Of a stretch of 64,000 nt of DNA, positions 8,479-17,000 are shown piece by piece. A model generated the notes under the pieces. It ran no database searches and had not been told where the DNA came from. It saw only the letters and a list, made by a program, of their open reading frames with translations. Source of the DNA: JBFKPQ01 sp041628225 (GTDB taxonomy: Bacteria; Actinomycetota; Acidimicrobiia; Spongiisociales; JAENVV01); assembly GCA_041628225.1 (NCBI GenBank), contig JBFKPQ010000002.1, positions 1-64,000 on the forward strand, written 5' to 3'. Both the position numbers and the translations under genes were made by a program. Position 1 is the stretch's first letter; each line of letters opens with the position of its first letter.

Positions 8479-9350
8479 AGCCGAGGTGGTGGGAGGTACT
8501 TGGCCTTCTTGAACCCTCCGGACCGTTTGGGTCGCAGCACCCACGTCGAGCCCTTCTTGGCTTCGAACGGCCTCGCCAGCACCGTCCCTCGACGAGCCAG
8601 GAGATCCATGGTTTCGGTGATCACATCACCGTGCGTGCAGATGGCGGCGCGGACATCCGAGAGCGACTCGATCAGCCCGAGGGTGAACCGCGGGTCGGCT
8701 CCCTCGGCAAGGGCTTCGTGGTACTCGATCTCGACGCCGATCGCCGCCGAGAGGGGTTCGAGCGTCTGCCAGCAACGTGTGTACGGGCTGGACAGCAGCC
8801 GAACCAGGCCGTCGTCGGCGAACTCCTCGCGCAGCAGCTGAGCCTGGACGCGGCCTTCGGGTGAGAGCGGACGCGTCCGGTCGTCGCCCGTCCAGGTGCG
8901 GCGGATGCCCGCCTCGGCATGCCGGATGATGAGAGTCTTCGGCTTGGGCAGCCACCATTGGTCGGGCAATCCGGCCATGAACTCCCGGTCCCGTTCGTAG
9001 GTCAGGTGCTTCAGCGCCTTCTTTGGGGTGAGCCACGCGACTTCGTCGACTTCCGAGTTCTTCCGGAACGTCCCGGCGGTTGCCTCCATCGCCCAGTAGT
9101 GGACGACCTTCGGGTACCCGCGCGTCGTCTCGTAGTCGATGGCTCCCAGTGCCGGGCCGAGCCGGCACACGTAGCCGGTCTCTTCGGCGACCTCGCGGCG
9201 AGCGGCTCGACGGGGCGTCTCGCCCGGATCCACTTTGCCTTTCGGGAAGGACCAGTCGTCGTACCCGGGACGGTGCGCGAGCAGGACTTCGACGCGTCCT
9301 TCATTCCGCCAGACGATTCCTCCGGCCGCAACGATGTTCTTCTTGGCCAA
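8475..9350 (-). CDS. MutT1-like Nudix hydrolase fused to histidine phosphatase
   Basis: A 291-residue protein with the architecture of mycobacterial MutT1. Residues about 1-140 are a Nudix domain with a complete box GKVDPGETPRRAARREVAEE (Gx5Ex7REUxEExGU). Residues about 150-291 are a histidine phosphatase domain beginning TLIIRHAEAG, with a second histidine in AICTHGDVI. Such proteins hydrolyse oxidised nucleotides (8-oxo-GTP/dGTP) and dinucleoside polyphosphates, protecting the nucleotide pool. The stop shares the CTAG palindrome 8475-8478 with the kgd stop. It lies 3 nt behind the small zinc-ribbon gene and is probably co-transcribed with it. Confidence 0.88.
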   Translation of the reverse strand: MAKKNIVAAGGIVWRNEGRVEVLLAHRPGYDDWSFPKGKVDPGETPRRAARREVAEETGYVCRLGPALGAIDYETTRGYPKVVHYWAMEATAGTFRKNSEVDEVAWLTPKKALKHLTYERDREFMAGLPDQWWLPKPKTLIIRHAEAGIRRTWTGDDRTRPLSPEGRVQAQLLREEFADDGLVRLLSSPYTRCWQTLEPLSAAIGVEIEYHEALAEGADPRFTLGLIESLSDVRAAICTHGDVITETMDLLARRGTVLARPFEAKKGSTWVLRPKRSGGFKKAKYLPPPRL

Positions 9351-9353
9351 CGG

Positions 9354-9596
9354 CTACTCCCATAGCGACCTGCGTCGGAGGACCTTGGCGTCCGTGGGAC
9401 GCTCCTCGCGCAAGTCGATGATGATATCGCCGCAGCGACGACATGCCGTCCGCACGATGCCACCGCCGACCGCCACGGGGGGTTTGAAGTCGTGCACCGT
9501 GCAGGACCGGCGGTTGCGGAGACGCGACATGAGTCTGCGGCGCTGCCGGTGGCGGCCGCCTGGTCGTCTGTCGCGCGCGTCGGGTCGCTCGGTCAT
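9354..9596 (-). CDS. Small C-HD-CxxC zinc-ribbon-like protein
   Basis: An 80-residue basic protein (or 58 residues from the internal ATG at 9530). I do not recognise a named family. Its core has a cysteine, then HDF, a Gly/Val stretch, a conserved Ile/Val-Arg, then CRRCGDIIIDL, which reads as a four-ligand zinc ribbon. The same order of residues occurs in the 61-residue protein at 57604, so the two look like paralogues. The upstream Arg-rich tail could bind nucleic acid. Only 3 nt separate it from the MutT1-like gene downstream. A GGAG about 10 nt before 9596 supports the longer start. Confidence 0.6.
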   Translation of the reverse strand: MTERPDARDRRPGGRHRQRRRLMSRLRNRRSCTVHDFKPPVAVGGGIVRTACRRCGDIIIDLREERPTDAKVLRRRSLWE

Positions 9597-9629
9597 CGGG
9601 TCGGCGCTCCAGCGTAGTGCACGCAGGTC

Positions 9630-10175
9630 TCAGCTTGGTCGATCGGCGAACCGGGTCACGATCCAGCGGTGGGCTTGGTCGACGGTGTCGACCGTGTGGA
9701 TGAGACTGCCGTCGGTGCCCAGACGGCCCGTCAACTCGGGAATGAGCGTTCGCCAGAGTTCGCCAACCGTCACGACCGGCCGTGCGGGTCGGCTGCCCAA
9801 CTGTGCGATGAAGGCATCGTTCCACGCCACCATCAGTTCCGTCAGCGTCCCGATCGATCCGGGCATGGCGACGACGCCGTCCGACATCGTCACGAGATCG
9901 TGGATGCGTTCGGTCAGTGAGGCATGCGGTCGTTCGATCGCCACCCATGGGTTGGCACCGGAACGATCGGGAAAGAGCGCAGGTGCGGTCACCCCGATGA
10001 CGGTTCCTCCGCGTTCGGCGGCACCGCGCGACGCGGCGGCCATGACACCCGCGTAGCCGCCCGTGGCAACCGTGAAGCCGGATTCGGCCAGGAGACTGCC
10101 GAGGCGGTGGGCGGCGCGGTAGGTCGGGTGGTCCGGTGCGGGTTCTGAGCCCCCGAATACGGCGATCGTCGGCAT
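9630..10175 (-). CDS. LOG-family (lysine-decarboxylase-like fold) protein
   Basis: A 181-residue Rossmann-fold protein of the LOG / TIGR00725-type family, which includes cytokinin-activating nucleoside-5'-phosphate phosphoribohydrolases and related nucleotide-binding proteins. The nucleotide-binding start IAVFGGSEPAPDHP, the GGYAGVMAAASRGA motif and MPGSIGTLTELMVAW (the equivalent of PGGxGTxxE) are visible. The start ATG at 10175 fits the family; a longer in-frame start is possible but adds low-complexity sequence. It is divergent from the LuxR gene with only 37 bases between, and a palindromic GGTACC lies in that gap. The true substrate is unknown. Confidence 0.75.
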   Translation of the reverse strand: MPTIAVFGGSEPAPDHPTYRAAHRLGSLLAESGFTVATGGYAGVMAAASRGAAERGGTVIGVTAPALFPDRSGANPWVAIERPHASLTERIHDLVTMSDGVVAMPGSIGTLTELMVAWNDAFIAQLGSRPARPVVTVGELWRTLIPELTGRLGTDGSLIHTVDTVDQAHRWIVTRFADRPS

Positions 10176-10212
10176 GGGGCGGCGATGGTACCGGGTAGGC
10201 TCGGCTTCGACC

Positions 10213-10827
10213 ATGTCGATCCTGCTCACCGTTGCTGGCTTGGCCACGGCCGTGGTATTCGTGTTCCTCGGTGGATGGGCCATACGCGAGTCGGGCAAGG
10301 TGCGGGGACCGCACTACCGCCGTCTCCTGTTCGGTATAGGTCTGGCCGCCGTCTTTCATGCGGCCGTCGGTGTATTCGTCGCCATCTTCGGGTTCGTGCA
10401 CATGGAGGCCGGATTCACCGATTCGATGGTCGTGGCGGCGTGGTACTCCTTGGGCCTGCTCACAGGGTCCGGTGCGTTGGGATGGTTCGCCTACCGCACG
10501 ACCACGACGATTTCGAGGCCGCTCCAGAAGGCGGAACGGCTCATGGGCGTGATGACCGACCAACTGCCGGAGCGGTCCGTGGCCGATCTCGGCCTGACGG
10601 CCCGAGAGATCGAGGTCGTGAAGGTGATCTCGTCGGGGGAGATGTCCGATGCCGGCATCGCAGATCGGCTGTTCATCTCCAAGGCGACCGCGGCCACCCA
10701 TGTGCGCAACATCCTGCGCAAAGCCGAACTGAGCAACCGTCGGGACCTCATGCTGCTGTCGGGCTGGAAAGACTTGCCTGCTTCGCCGCCCGACATGACT
10801 CCGGGACCGACTCCGCTCAGTCCGTGA
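10213..10827 (+). CDS. Membrane-anchored LuxR-type regulator
   Basis: A 204-residue protein with three hydrophobic segments in its first 100 residues (starting LLTVAGLATAVVFVFLGGWA) and a C-terminal LuxR/NarL helix-turn-helix: LTAREIEVVKVISSGEMSDA followed by IADRLFISKATAATHVRNIL. It has no receiver domain, so the membrane part probably acts as the sensor itself and the DNA-binding domain stays at the membrane. The ATG at 10213 immediately precedes the first membrane helix. Its 3' end overlaps the convergent E1 fusion gene by 11 bases. Target genes and signal are unknown. Confidence 0.75.
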   Translation: MSILLTVAGLATAVVFVFLGGWAIRESGKVRGPHYRRLLFGIGLAAVFHAAVGVFVAIFGFVHMEAGFTDSMVVAAWYSLGLLTGSGALGWFAYRTTTTISRPLQKAERLMGVMTDQLPERSVADLGLTAREIEVVKVISSGEMSDAGIADRLFISKATAATHVRNILRKAELSNRRDLMLLSGWKDLPASPPDMTPGPTPLSP

Positions 10828-12877
10828 GCAACGAACGCAGGGCCGTCTCGATCTGCGTCGTGTCGATCAGGCCGTGTTCCTCCACCGCGAAATGCGGCAT
10901 GGGCGCATCGAATCCGCACACCCGCACGATCGGCGCTTCGAGGGCATAGAGAAGCTCTTCGGCCACGGTGGCGGCGATCTCGGCTGCGATTCCGGCGGTG
11001 CGCGGTGGCTCTTGCACCAGGAGCAGTCTTCCGGTGCGAGCCACGCTGGCCAGCACCGTTTCCCGATCCCACGGGAACACGGTGCGGAGGTCGATGACCT
11101 CCACCGAGGCATCGATCGACTCGGCGGCCGTGATGGCCTTCGGCACCATCCCGCCATACGTGACGATCGTGGCGTCATCGCCGGGACGCCGAATGCGGGC
11201 TCGGCCGATCGGCAGGGTGAAGTGATCGATGGGCACGTCGGAGCGGCCCGCCCGATACAGGACCTTGGGCTCGAGAAAGATGACGGGATCGTTGGATTCG
11301 ACCGCGGCCGCCAGAAGACCCTTGGCGTCGACCGGGGTGGACGGGACGATCACGATGAGCCCCGGTGCGTGGGCGAAGAAGGCCTCCGGGCTGTCGCTGT
11401 GGTGCTCGTGGGCGCGGATGCCTGCGCCGCTGGGCATGCGTACGACCACCGGCACGTCCACGGTGCCGCGTCCGCGGTAGCGCATGCGGCCGAGGTGACT
11501 GACGATCTGATCGAACGCCGGGTAGACGAAGCCGTCGAACTGGATCTCCGCGATCGGACGTCCGCCCGCCATGGCCATGCCCAGCGCCGTTCCCACGATG
11601 CCGGACTCGTTCAGTGGCGTGTCGATGACTCGGTCCGGCCCGAAGGCGTCTTGAAGTCCTTCCGTGATCCGGAAGACCCCGCCGACCCGACCGACGTCCT
11701 CGCCGAGGACGACCGTCTCCGGATGGCGTTCCATGGCTTCCGTGAGTGCGGCCGTGAGCGCTTCGGCCATGTTCATCGGTCGCCGCGACCCGTCGGGGAG
11801 CGAATCGCGTTCGGGTTCGGCGATCTCGTGGTCTTCGAGACCGCCCTCGGGCTCGCCGCGGCCGCGCTGGGCGGCGTAGAGCTGATCGGCGAGCAGGCTC
11901 GGGATCCTGGTGTAGGTATGGCGGACCGCGTCCGCTCGGTCGGGGAGCGGGCGATCTTCCAGAGCGCGGATCGCCTCTTCCGCTTCGTCGGCGGCCTCGT
12001 CGGCGACCGACGTCACGTCGATCGGTGCCTGGCGTAGTTCGAGGTGACGCCGGAGGCGGTCGAGCGGATCGAGCGCACGCCAGGCCTCGACCTCCGTGAC
12101 ATCTCGGTAGAGCGTCGGATCGTCCGCCGTGGCGTGGGGTCCGTATCGGTAGGTGATCGCCTCGATGAGGGTTGGGCCGTCCCCGCGGCGGGCGCTTTCG
12201 ACTGCCGTCGTGGTTGCGACCCACACGGCCAGGGGGTCCATTCCGTCGACCTGAACTCCCTCGAAGCCGTACGCCTTGGCCTTGACGGCGATCGACGAGG
12301 CCGCGGTTTGCTGGGCGAAGGGCACCGAGATGGCGTAGGAGTTGTTCTGACAGAAGAACACGTTCGGCGTCTTCCACACGCCGGCGAAGTTCAGGCCGGC
12401 GTGGAAGTCGCCTTCCGAGGTGGCGCCGTCCCCGAAATAGGTCATGACGACCGTCGAGCGTCCCGCGAGACGCTCCTGGTAGGCGTGCCCCACCGCATGG
12501 GGTATCTGCGAGGCGATGGGGACCGTCGTCAACCCCATCCGCCAGCGGTCGGGGGCCCACGCCGGGTTCGGGACCCCTTTCCAATACCCGAGAACGACGT
12601 CCATCGGCATGCCTCTGGCGAGTTGGACCCCGTGCTCCCGGTAGGACGGGTAGATCCAGTCGTCAGGACGGAGGGCGAGCGCCGAGCCGATCTGCGCCCC
12701 CTCTTGGCCCTCGAGCGGTGGGTACGTTCCGATGCGTCCCTGACGCTGCAGCGAGAGGGCCTTCCGATCGAAAGCACGGGCCCGTGCCATGAGTCGATAG
12801 ATCGTGTGCAGGTCGTCGATCGTGAGGCCTGGGTCGTCGCCGACCAATCGGCCGTTCGGGTCGAGTACTCGCAACAT
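10817..12877 (-). CDS. 2-oxoacid dehydrogenase E1 alpha-beta fusion
   Basis: A 686-residue fusion of both E1 subunits of a pyruvate or branched-chain 2-oxoacid dehydrogenase, the thiamine-diphosphate decarboxylase of the complex. The alpha half (about 1-330) has the cofactor motif from GDGATSEGDFHAGLNF to CQNNSYAIS. A charged linker rich in Arg, Glu and Gly follows. The beta half (about 365-686) starts NMAEALTAALTEAMERHPET and contains LGEDVGRVGGVF and IQFDGFVYPAFDQIV. The two are usually separate genes. No E2 or E3 gene is adjacent, so partners must lie elsewhere. The start ATG at 12877 precedes LRVLDPNGRL. Whether the substrate is pyruvate, acetoin or a branched-chain acid cannot be told. 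Confidence 0.85.
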   Translation of the reverse strand: MLRVLDPNGRLVGDDPGLTIDDLHTIYRLMARARAFDRKALSLQRQGRIGTYPPLEGQEGAQIGSALALRPDDWIYPSYREHGVQLARGMPMDVVLGYWKGVPNPAWAPDRWRMGLTTVPIASQIPHAVGHAYQERLAGRSTVVMTYFGDGATSEGDFHAGLNFAGVWKTPNVFFCQNNSYAISVPFAQQTAASSIAVKAKAYGFEGVQVDGMDPLAVWVATTTAVESARRGDGPTLIEAITYRYGPHATADDPTLYRDVTEVEAWRALDPLDRLRRHLELRQAPIDVTSVADEAADEAEEAIRALEDRPLPDRADAVRHTYTRIPSLLADQLYAAQRGRGEPEGGLEDHEIAEPERDSLPDGSRRPMNMAEALTAALTEAMERHPETVVLGEDVGRVGGVFRITEGLQDAFGPDRVIDTPLNESGIVGTALGMAMAGGRPIAEIQFDGFVYPAFDQIVSHLGRMRYRGRGTVDVPVVVRMPSGAGIRAHEHHSDSPEAFFAHAPGLIVIVPSTPVDAKGLLAAAVESNDPVIFLEPKVLYRAGRSDVPIDHFTLPIGRARIRRPGDDATIVTYGGMVPKAITAAESIDASVEVIDLRTVFPWDRETVLASVARTGRLLLVQEPPRTAGIAAEIAATVAEELLYALEAPIVRVCGFDAPMPHFAVEEHGLIDTTQIETALRSLLTD

Positions 12878-12937
12878 GGGTCCGATTCTGCCGGACGGCT
12901 CCGGCCGATGCCGGGTTGGAACGTCCCAATCCCTCGG

Positions 12938-12943
12938 TAGCAT
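12938..12943 (+). promoter_or_regulatory. Leaderless -10 element
   Basis: TAGCAT fits TANNNT and ends 7 nt before the ATG at 12951, placing the likely transcription start on the start codon. Confidence 0.5.
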
Positions 12944-12950
12944 CGGGGGA

Positions 12951-14027
12951 ATGTCTGTCCGTGTCCGATCCGATGTGGCCGCGCTACCGCCGTACGTGCC
13001 GGGACGTGCCATCGCCGAGGTGGCGGCCGAACTGGGTATCGAGACGTCCGAGATCATCAAGTTGGCGTCCAACGAATCGCCCGAGCAGCCCTTCCCGGAG
13101 GTGATCGCCGCGGTCGCCGAATCGGCGGCCGGATTGCATCGATACCCCGACATGGCGTGCCGCGTGCCGGCGGAAGCCGTGTCCGAGGCGCTGGGAATCG
13201 ATCCCGACAACCTCTGGTTCGATGCCGGGAGTTCGGCGCTCTTGCGAACGATGGCGCTCGCTGTGGGAGGGCCGGGCACGTCTGCGGTGATGCCGTGGCC
13301 GTCGTTCGTGGTCTACCCTCTCGGTTCGCAGCTCGCCCACACCGAGTCGATCCGGGTGCCGCTCACCGACCATCACCTCGACCTGGCCGCGATGGCTTCG
13401 GCCGTCCGGTCGGACACGACGATCCTGTACGTCTGCAACCCGAACAACCCGACGGGGACCGTCCGCGGTGGGGTGGACGTGGTCGCGATGCTCGATGACA
13501 TCCCTGACGACGTGCTCGTCGTCGTCGACGAGGCCTACGGCGAGTACGTCGTCGATCCCGGCTACCGGTCGCTCGTTCCTGTGGCCCTCGAACGCCGCAA
13601 CGTCGTCGTGACTCGCACGTTCTCGAAGATCTACGGCCTGGCGGCACTTCGGATCGGCTATGCGGTCGGGCACCCCGACACGCTCCGGGAGATCCGCAAG
13701 GCGCAGGCGCCGTTCTCGGTGTCGACGCCGGCACAGGTTGCCGCGGCGGCCGCCGTGCGACTCGTCGATCGCGTGCGCCAGCGTGTCGCGGCGAATCGCA
13801 CCGGAGTCGAGTCGTTGGAGGCAGGGTTCGCCGACATGGCGCTTCGCTTCATTCCATCGCAGGCGAACTTCGTCGCCACCCTGCCCGACGACCCGACGGC
13901 CGTTGCTGAGCGGCTGAACGATGCCGGCATCATCACACGGCCCCTGGGCGAGCTGCTCCGGATCACCGTCGGGTCTCCCACCGAGCGAGAACGGCTGCTG
14001 CAGGCCATAGCGGCAGGTTTGGGCTAA
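12951..14027 (+). CDS. hisC: Histidinol-phosphate aminotransferase family enzyme
   Basis: A 358-residue class I/II PLP-dependent aminotransferase of the HisC branch, which converts imidazole-acetol phosphate and glutamate to histidinol phosphate; some relatives act on aromatic amino acids. Seen are the substrate-side IKLASNESPEQPFPEV, the CNPNNPTGTV motif, VVDEAYGEYV, and the PLP lysine in TRTFSKIYGLAALRIG. The length is normal. It stands alone with no other his genes nearby, so an aromatic aminotransferase role (Pat-like) is a real alternative. It is transcribed from a probable leaderless promoter in the 73-base divergent gap. Confidence 0.8.
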   Translation: MSVRVRSDVAALPPYVPGRAIAEVAAELGIETSEIIKLASNESPEQPFPEVIAAVAESAAGLHRYPDMACRVPAEAVSEALGIDPDNLWFDAGSSALLRTMALAVGGPGTSAVMPWPSFVVYPLGSQLAHTESIRVPLTDHHLDLAAMASAVRSDTTILYVCNPNNPTGTVRGGVDVVAMLDDIPDDVLVVVDEAYGEYVVDPGYRSLVPVALERRNVVVTRTFSKIYGLAALRIGYAVGHPDTLREIRKAQAPFSVSTPAQVAAAAAVRLVDRVRQRVAANRTGVESLEAGFADMALRFIPSQANFVATLPDDPTAVAERLNDAGIITRPLGELLRITVGSPTERERLLQAIAAGLG

Positions 14028-14095
14028 GTCGCCCGCGTTTCTAGCATCGGGTTCCGACATCGTGTCGGCTGGACGTTCTCCGTGAAAGGCCTCTC

Positions 14096-17000
14096 GTGAA
14101 AGCTCTCGTCTCTCTGCTGTCGCGGTCCGTGCAACGGTTCCCGTGGGTGACGGTGGTCCTGGTACTGCTCGTCTCGTTCGGGATCATGTCGTTCAACCGC
14201 GAGATCGAACAGGCGGAAGCCAACGAGGGGTTCGCTCCCGAGGCCGAGGCGCTGGCCGCCTCGGAGCGAATCCCGGATCTCTTCGGGGACGAGTCATCGG
14301 GTTCGGTGTTGCAGATCATCGTGTCGGCCGATGGCGGGGATGTCGTGACGGCTGACGGTGCAGCCGCGGTCCGGCAGATCACGGAGACACTGCTGGCCTC
14401 GGAACTGGCCGATGACTTGCAAGCCGGCAACGGCCAGCCGCCGATCGCCAGCTTCTTGGCGCCCCTCGAAGGAGCTCCCGGCCAAGGTCCCACGCTCCAA
14501 CTGGTCGTGTCATCGGCCGACGGCGACGTCGTCACCCCCGATGGCCTTGCCGCGGTGCGGTCGATCCAGCAGGCCCTGTTCTCCTCGCCGGTCGCCGAAA
14601 AGCTCGACACGGCCTCGGGCCAACCGCCTGTGTCGAGTTTCCTCGCTCCGCTCGAGTCGGCCCAAGGCCCGTCGCTGCAGCTCGTGGTGAAAGGCTCCGA
14701 CGTGTTCACCGCCGAAGGGCTTCAGCTGACCGTTGCCGCGGAACAGGCGGTCTTCTCCACGCCGCTTGCCGCCAAGTTCGTCCAAGACGGCCCGCCGGTC
14801 ACGTCGTACTTGCTGCCGGTCGAGAGCGCCATCGCCCAAGGCGCTCCGGCCGATCTCCCGACGCCGGGCGTCAAGCAGACGTACCTGGAGGTGGCTCCTG
14901 AACTCCCACCCGAAGTGGTTCCGGTTCTCGGGTTTCTCGCTTCGAACGATGCCGATCTCTCGGTGCCACAGGCGAGCGCCGGCCTCATCTCGTTCAGCTT
15001 GACCGAACCCGCTTCCGCCGAAGAGGTCGAAGCGGTCCGCGCCGCGCTGGCGGCCATCGAAGCACCGGAGGGCGTCTCCGTGTCGGTGCTGACGCCCGAG
15101 CCTGCCACCGCCGGGGAGCTGAAGGAGCTCTATCGCGAACGGCTGGCCTTCGTGCCGGCCGAGGTCGTGCCCTTTCTCGACTTCCTGCTCAGCAACGATC
15201 GCGACCCGGCCGGCCCCTCCGCATCGAAGGGCCTCATCACGGCCACGCTCACCGAGCCGCTCACCGCCGCCGACGAGGCAGGGTTGCTGTCGGCACTGTC
15301 GTCGGCTCCGTTGCCGTCCGGATATGCCGTGAGCTTCCTTCCGTCGGATCCGACCGACACCGAGCTCAAGGCTGCCTATCTCGATCGTCTGGCGTTCGTG
15401 CCTGCCGAACAGGCGGGTCTCGTCGAGAATCTGCTGAGCGCCGACCGCGACCTCGCCGTGCCTTCGGCGACGCACGGTCTGATGATCGTCTTCCTGGAGT
15501 CGCCGGACTTCGAGGACACGGACGCCCAGATCGACGCGGCCCTCCGCCAGCAGGCCGCCGTCGACGCCATCGCCGAACTCGACCTACCCGATGGCTACTC
15601 GGCTCAGGCGTTCAGCTTCGAATTGATCTTCGCTTCCGCCGACGACAGCACGGCCGAGATCGGGCGCATGTTCGGCCTCGCGGCACTGATCATCGTCGTC
15701 GTCCTCCTCTTCAACTTCTGGCGCCGGCTCCCGGCGGCGGGGACGGTCCGGTCGGTGCGGCGCATGCTGGCTACGACCGTGGTCACGCTCGTCGTCATCC
15801 TCATGGCGATCGGGATCATGCAAGGCATCGGTGTCCTCTTGGGCCCGAAGTACCTGGGGATCATCGGCGACTTCAACCAGATCGTGCAGATTCTTCCGAT
15901 CCTCCTCATCGGCCTCGGTGTCGACTACGGCATTCACATGACGACGCGCTACCAGGAGGAACTCGGAGCGGGAGCCGACGTCGAGCGGGGGACCGGCATC
16001 GCCATTCGTACCGTCGGCGTCGCTCTGGTCTTGGCGACCGTCACGACGGTGGTGGGGTTCCTCACGAACCTCGTGTCGCCCGTGCCGGCGTTGAAGGACT
16101 TCGGCATCCTGGCGGCGGTCGGCATCGTCGTGTCGTTCGTGCTCATGCTCACGCTCATGCCGGCAATTCGCCTCATCCTCGACAAGGTGGCGGAGCGCAA
16201 TGGACATCTCGATGCCGCCGACTTCGCCTCCGAAGGTGCGCGGGGTGGTGCGATCGGCGCTTTGCTGGCCGGTTTCGTGGGAGGTGCTGCCGTCTACGCC
16301 GCCAGCGCGTCGATCGAAGCGGGTATCAAGTCGGTGGGTTACGGCGAGGTCTTCGAGGTCGCGCAACTGGGTCTGTTCGCCGTCATCGGTGCCGCGGTAG
16401 GCCTGGTCATCATCTTTCTGCCCCGCATCGTCGGGCCCACGGGAGCGCTGGCCGAGCGATTCCCGGTCTGGGTGGTGATCGCCGCCCTGGCCATCGGCGG
16501 GGTCGGCTACTACGGGTTCCAACAGCTCGAGACGAGGTTCTCCTTCACGGACTTCGTGCCGTCGGACAACCCGTTGCTGGGCGCGATCGACCTGCTGACC
16601 GACGAGTTCGGTGGAGGGTTCGGTGAGACGACCTCGATACTCATCGAAGGGAACGTAGCCACCCCCGACGTGCACAACGCGCAAGTCGATGCGCTCGAGG
16701 CGCTGGGCGACACACCCGATGTCGTGCTGTTCGGCGACGCGGCCGCGCAAGATTCGGTGCTGTCGGTGCTCGGCTCGCTGATCGACCCATCCCTCCCGAC
16801 GTTCTCGACCGACGTCGCCGGAGCTGCGCAGGCTGCGGGCGTCGGTTCCGATCTGCGGGTGGCGGCCGACGCCGATGTCGAAGCCCTCTACGGCGCCGTG
16901 CAGGCCGCCGCGCCGAACGAGTTCGCTTCGGTCGTGCATGGCGCCGGCGGCTCGTACACGGCCGGACTCTGGACGATCAACACGCAGGCCGGCGACCTGC

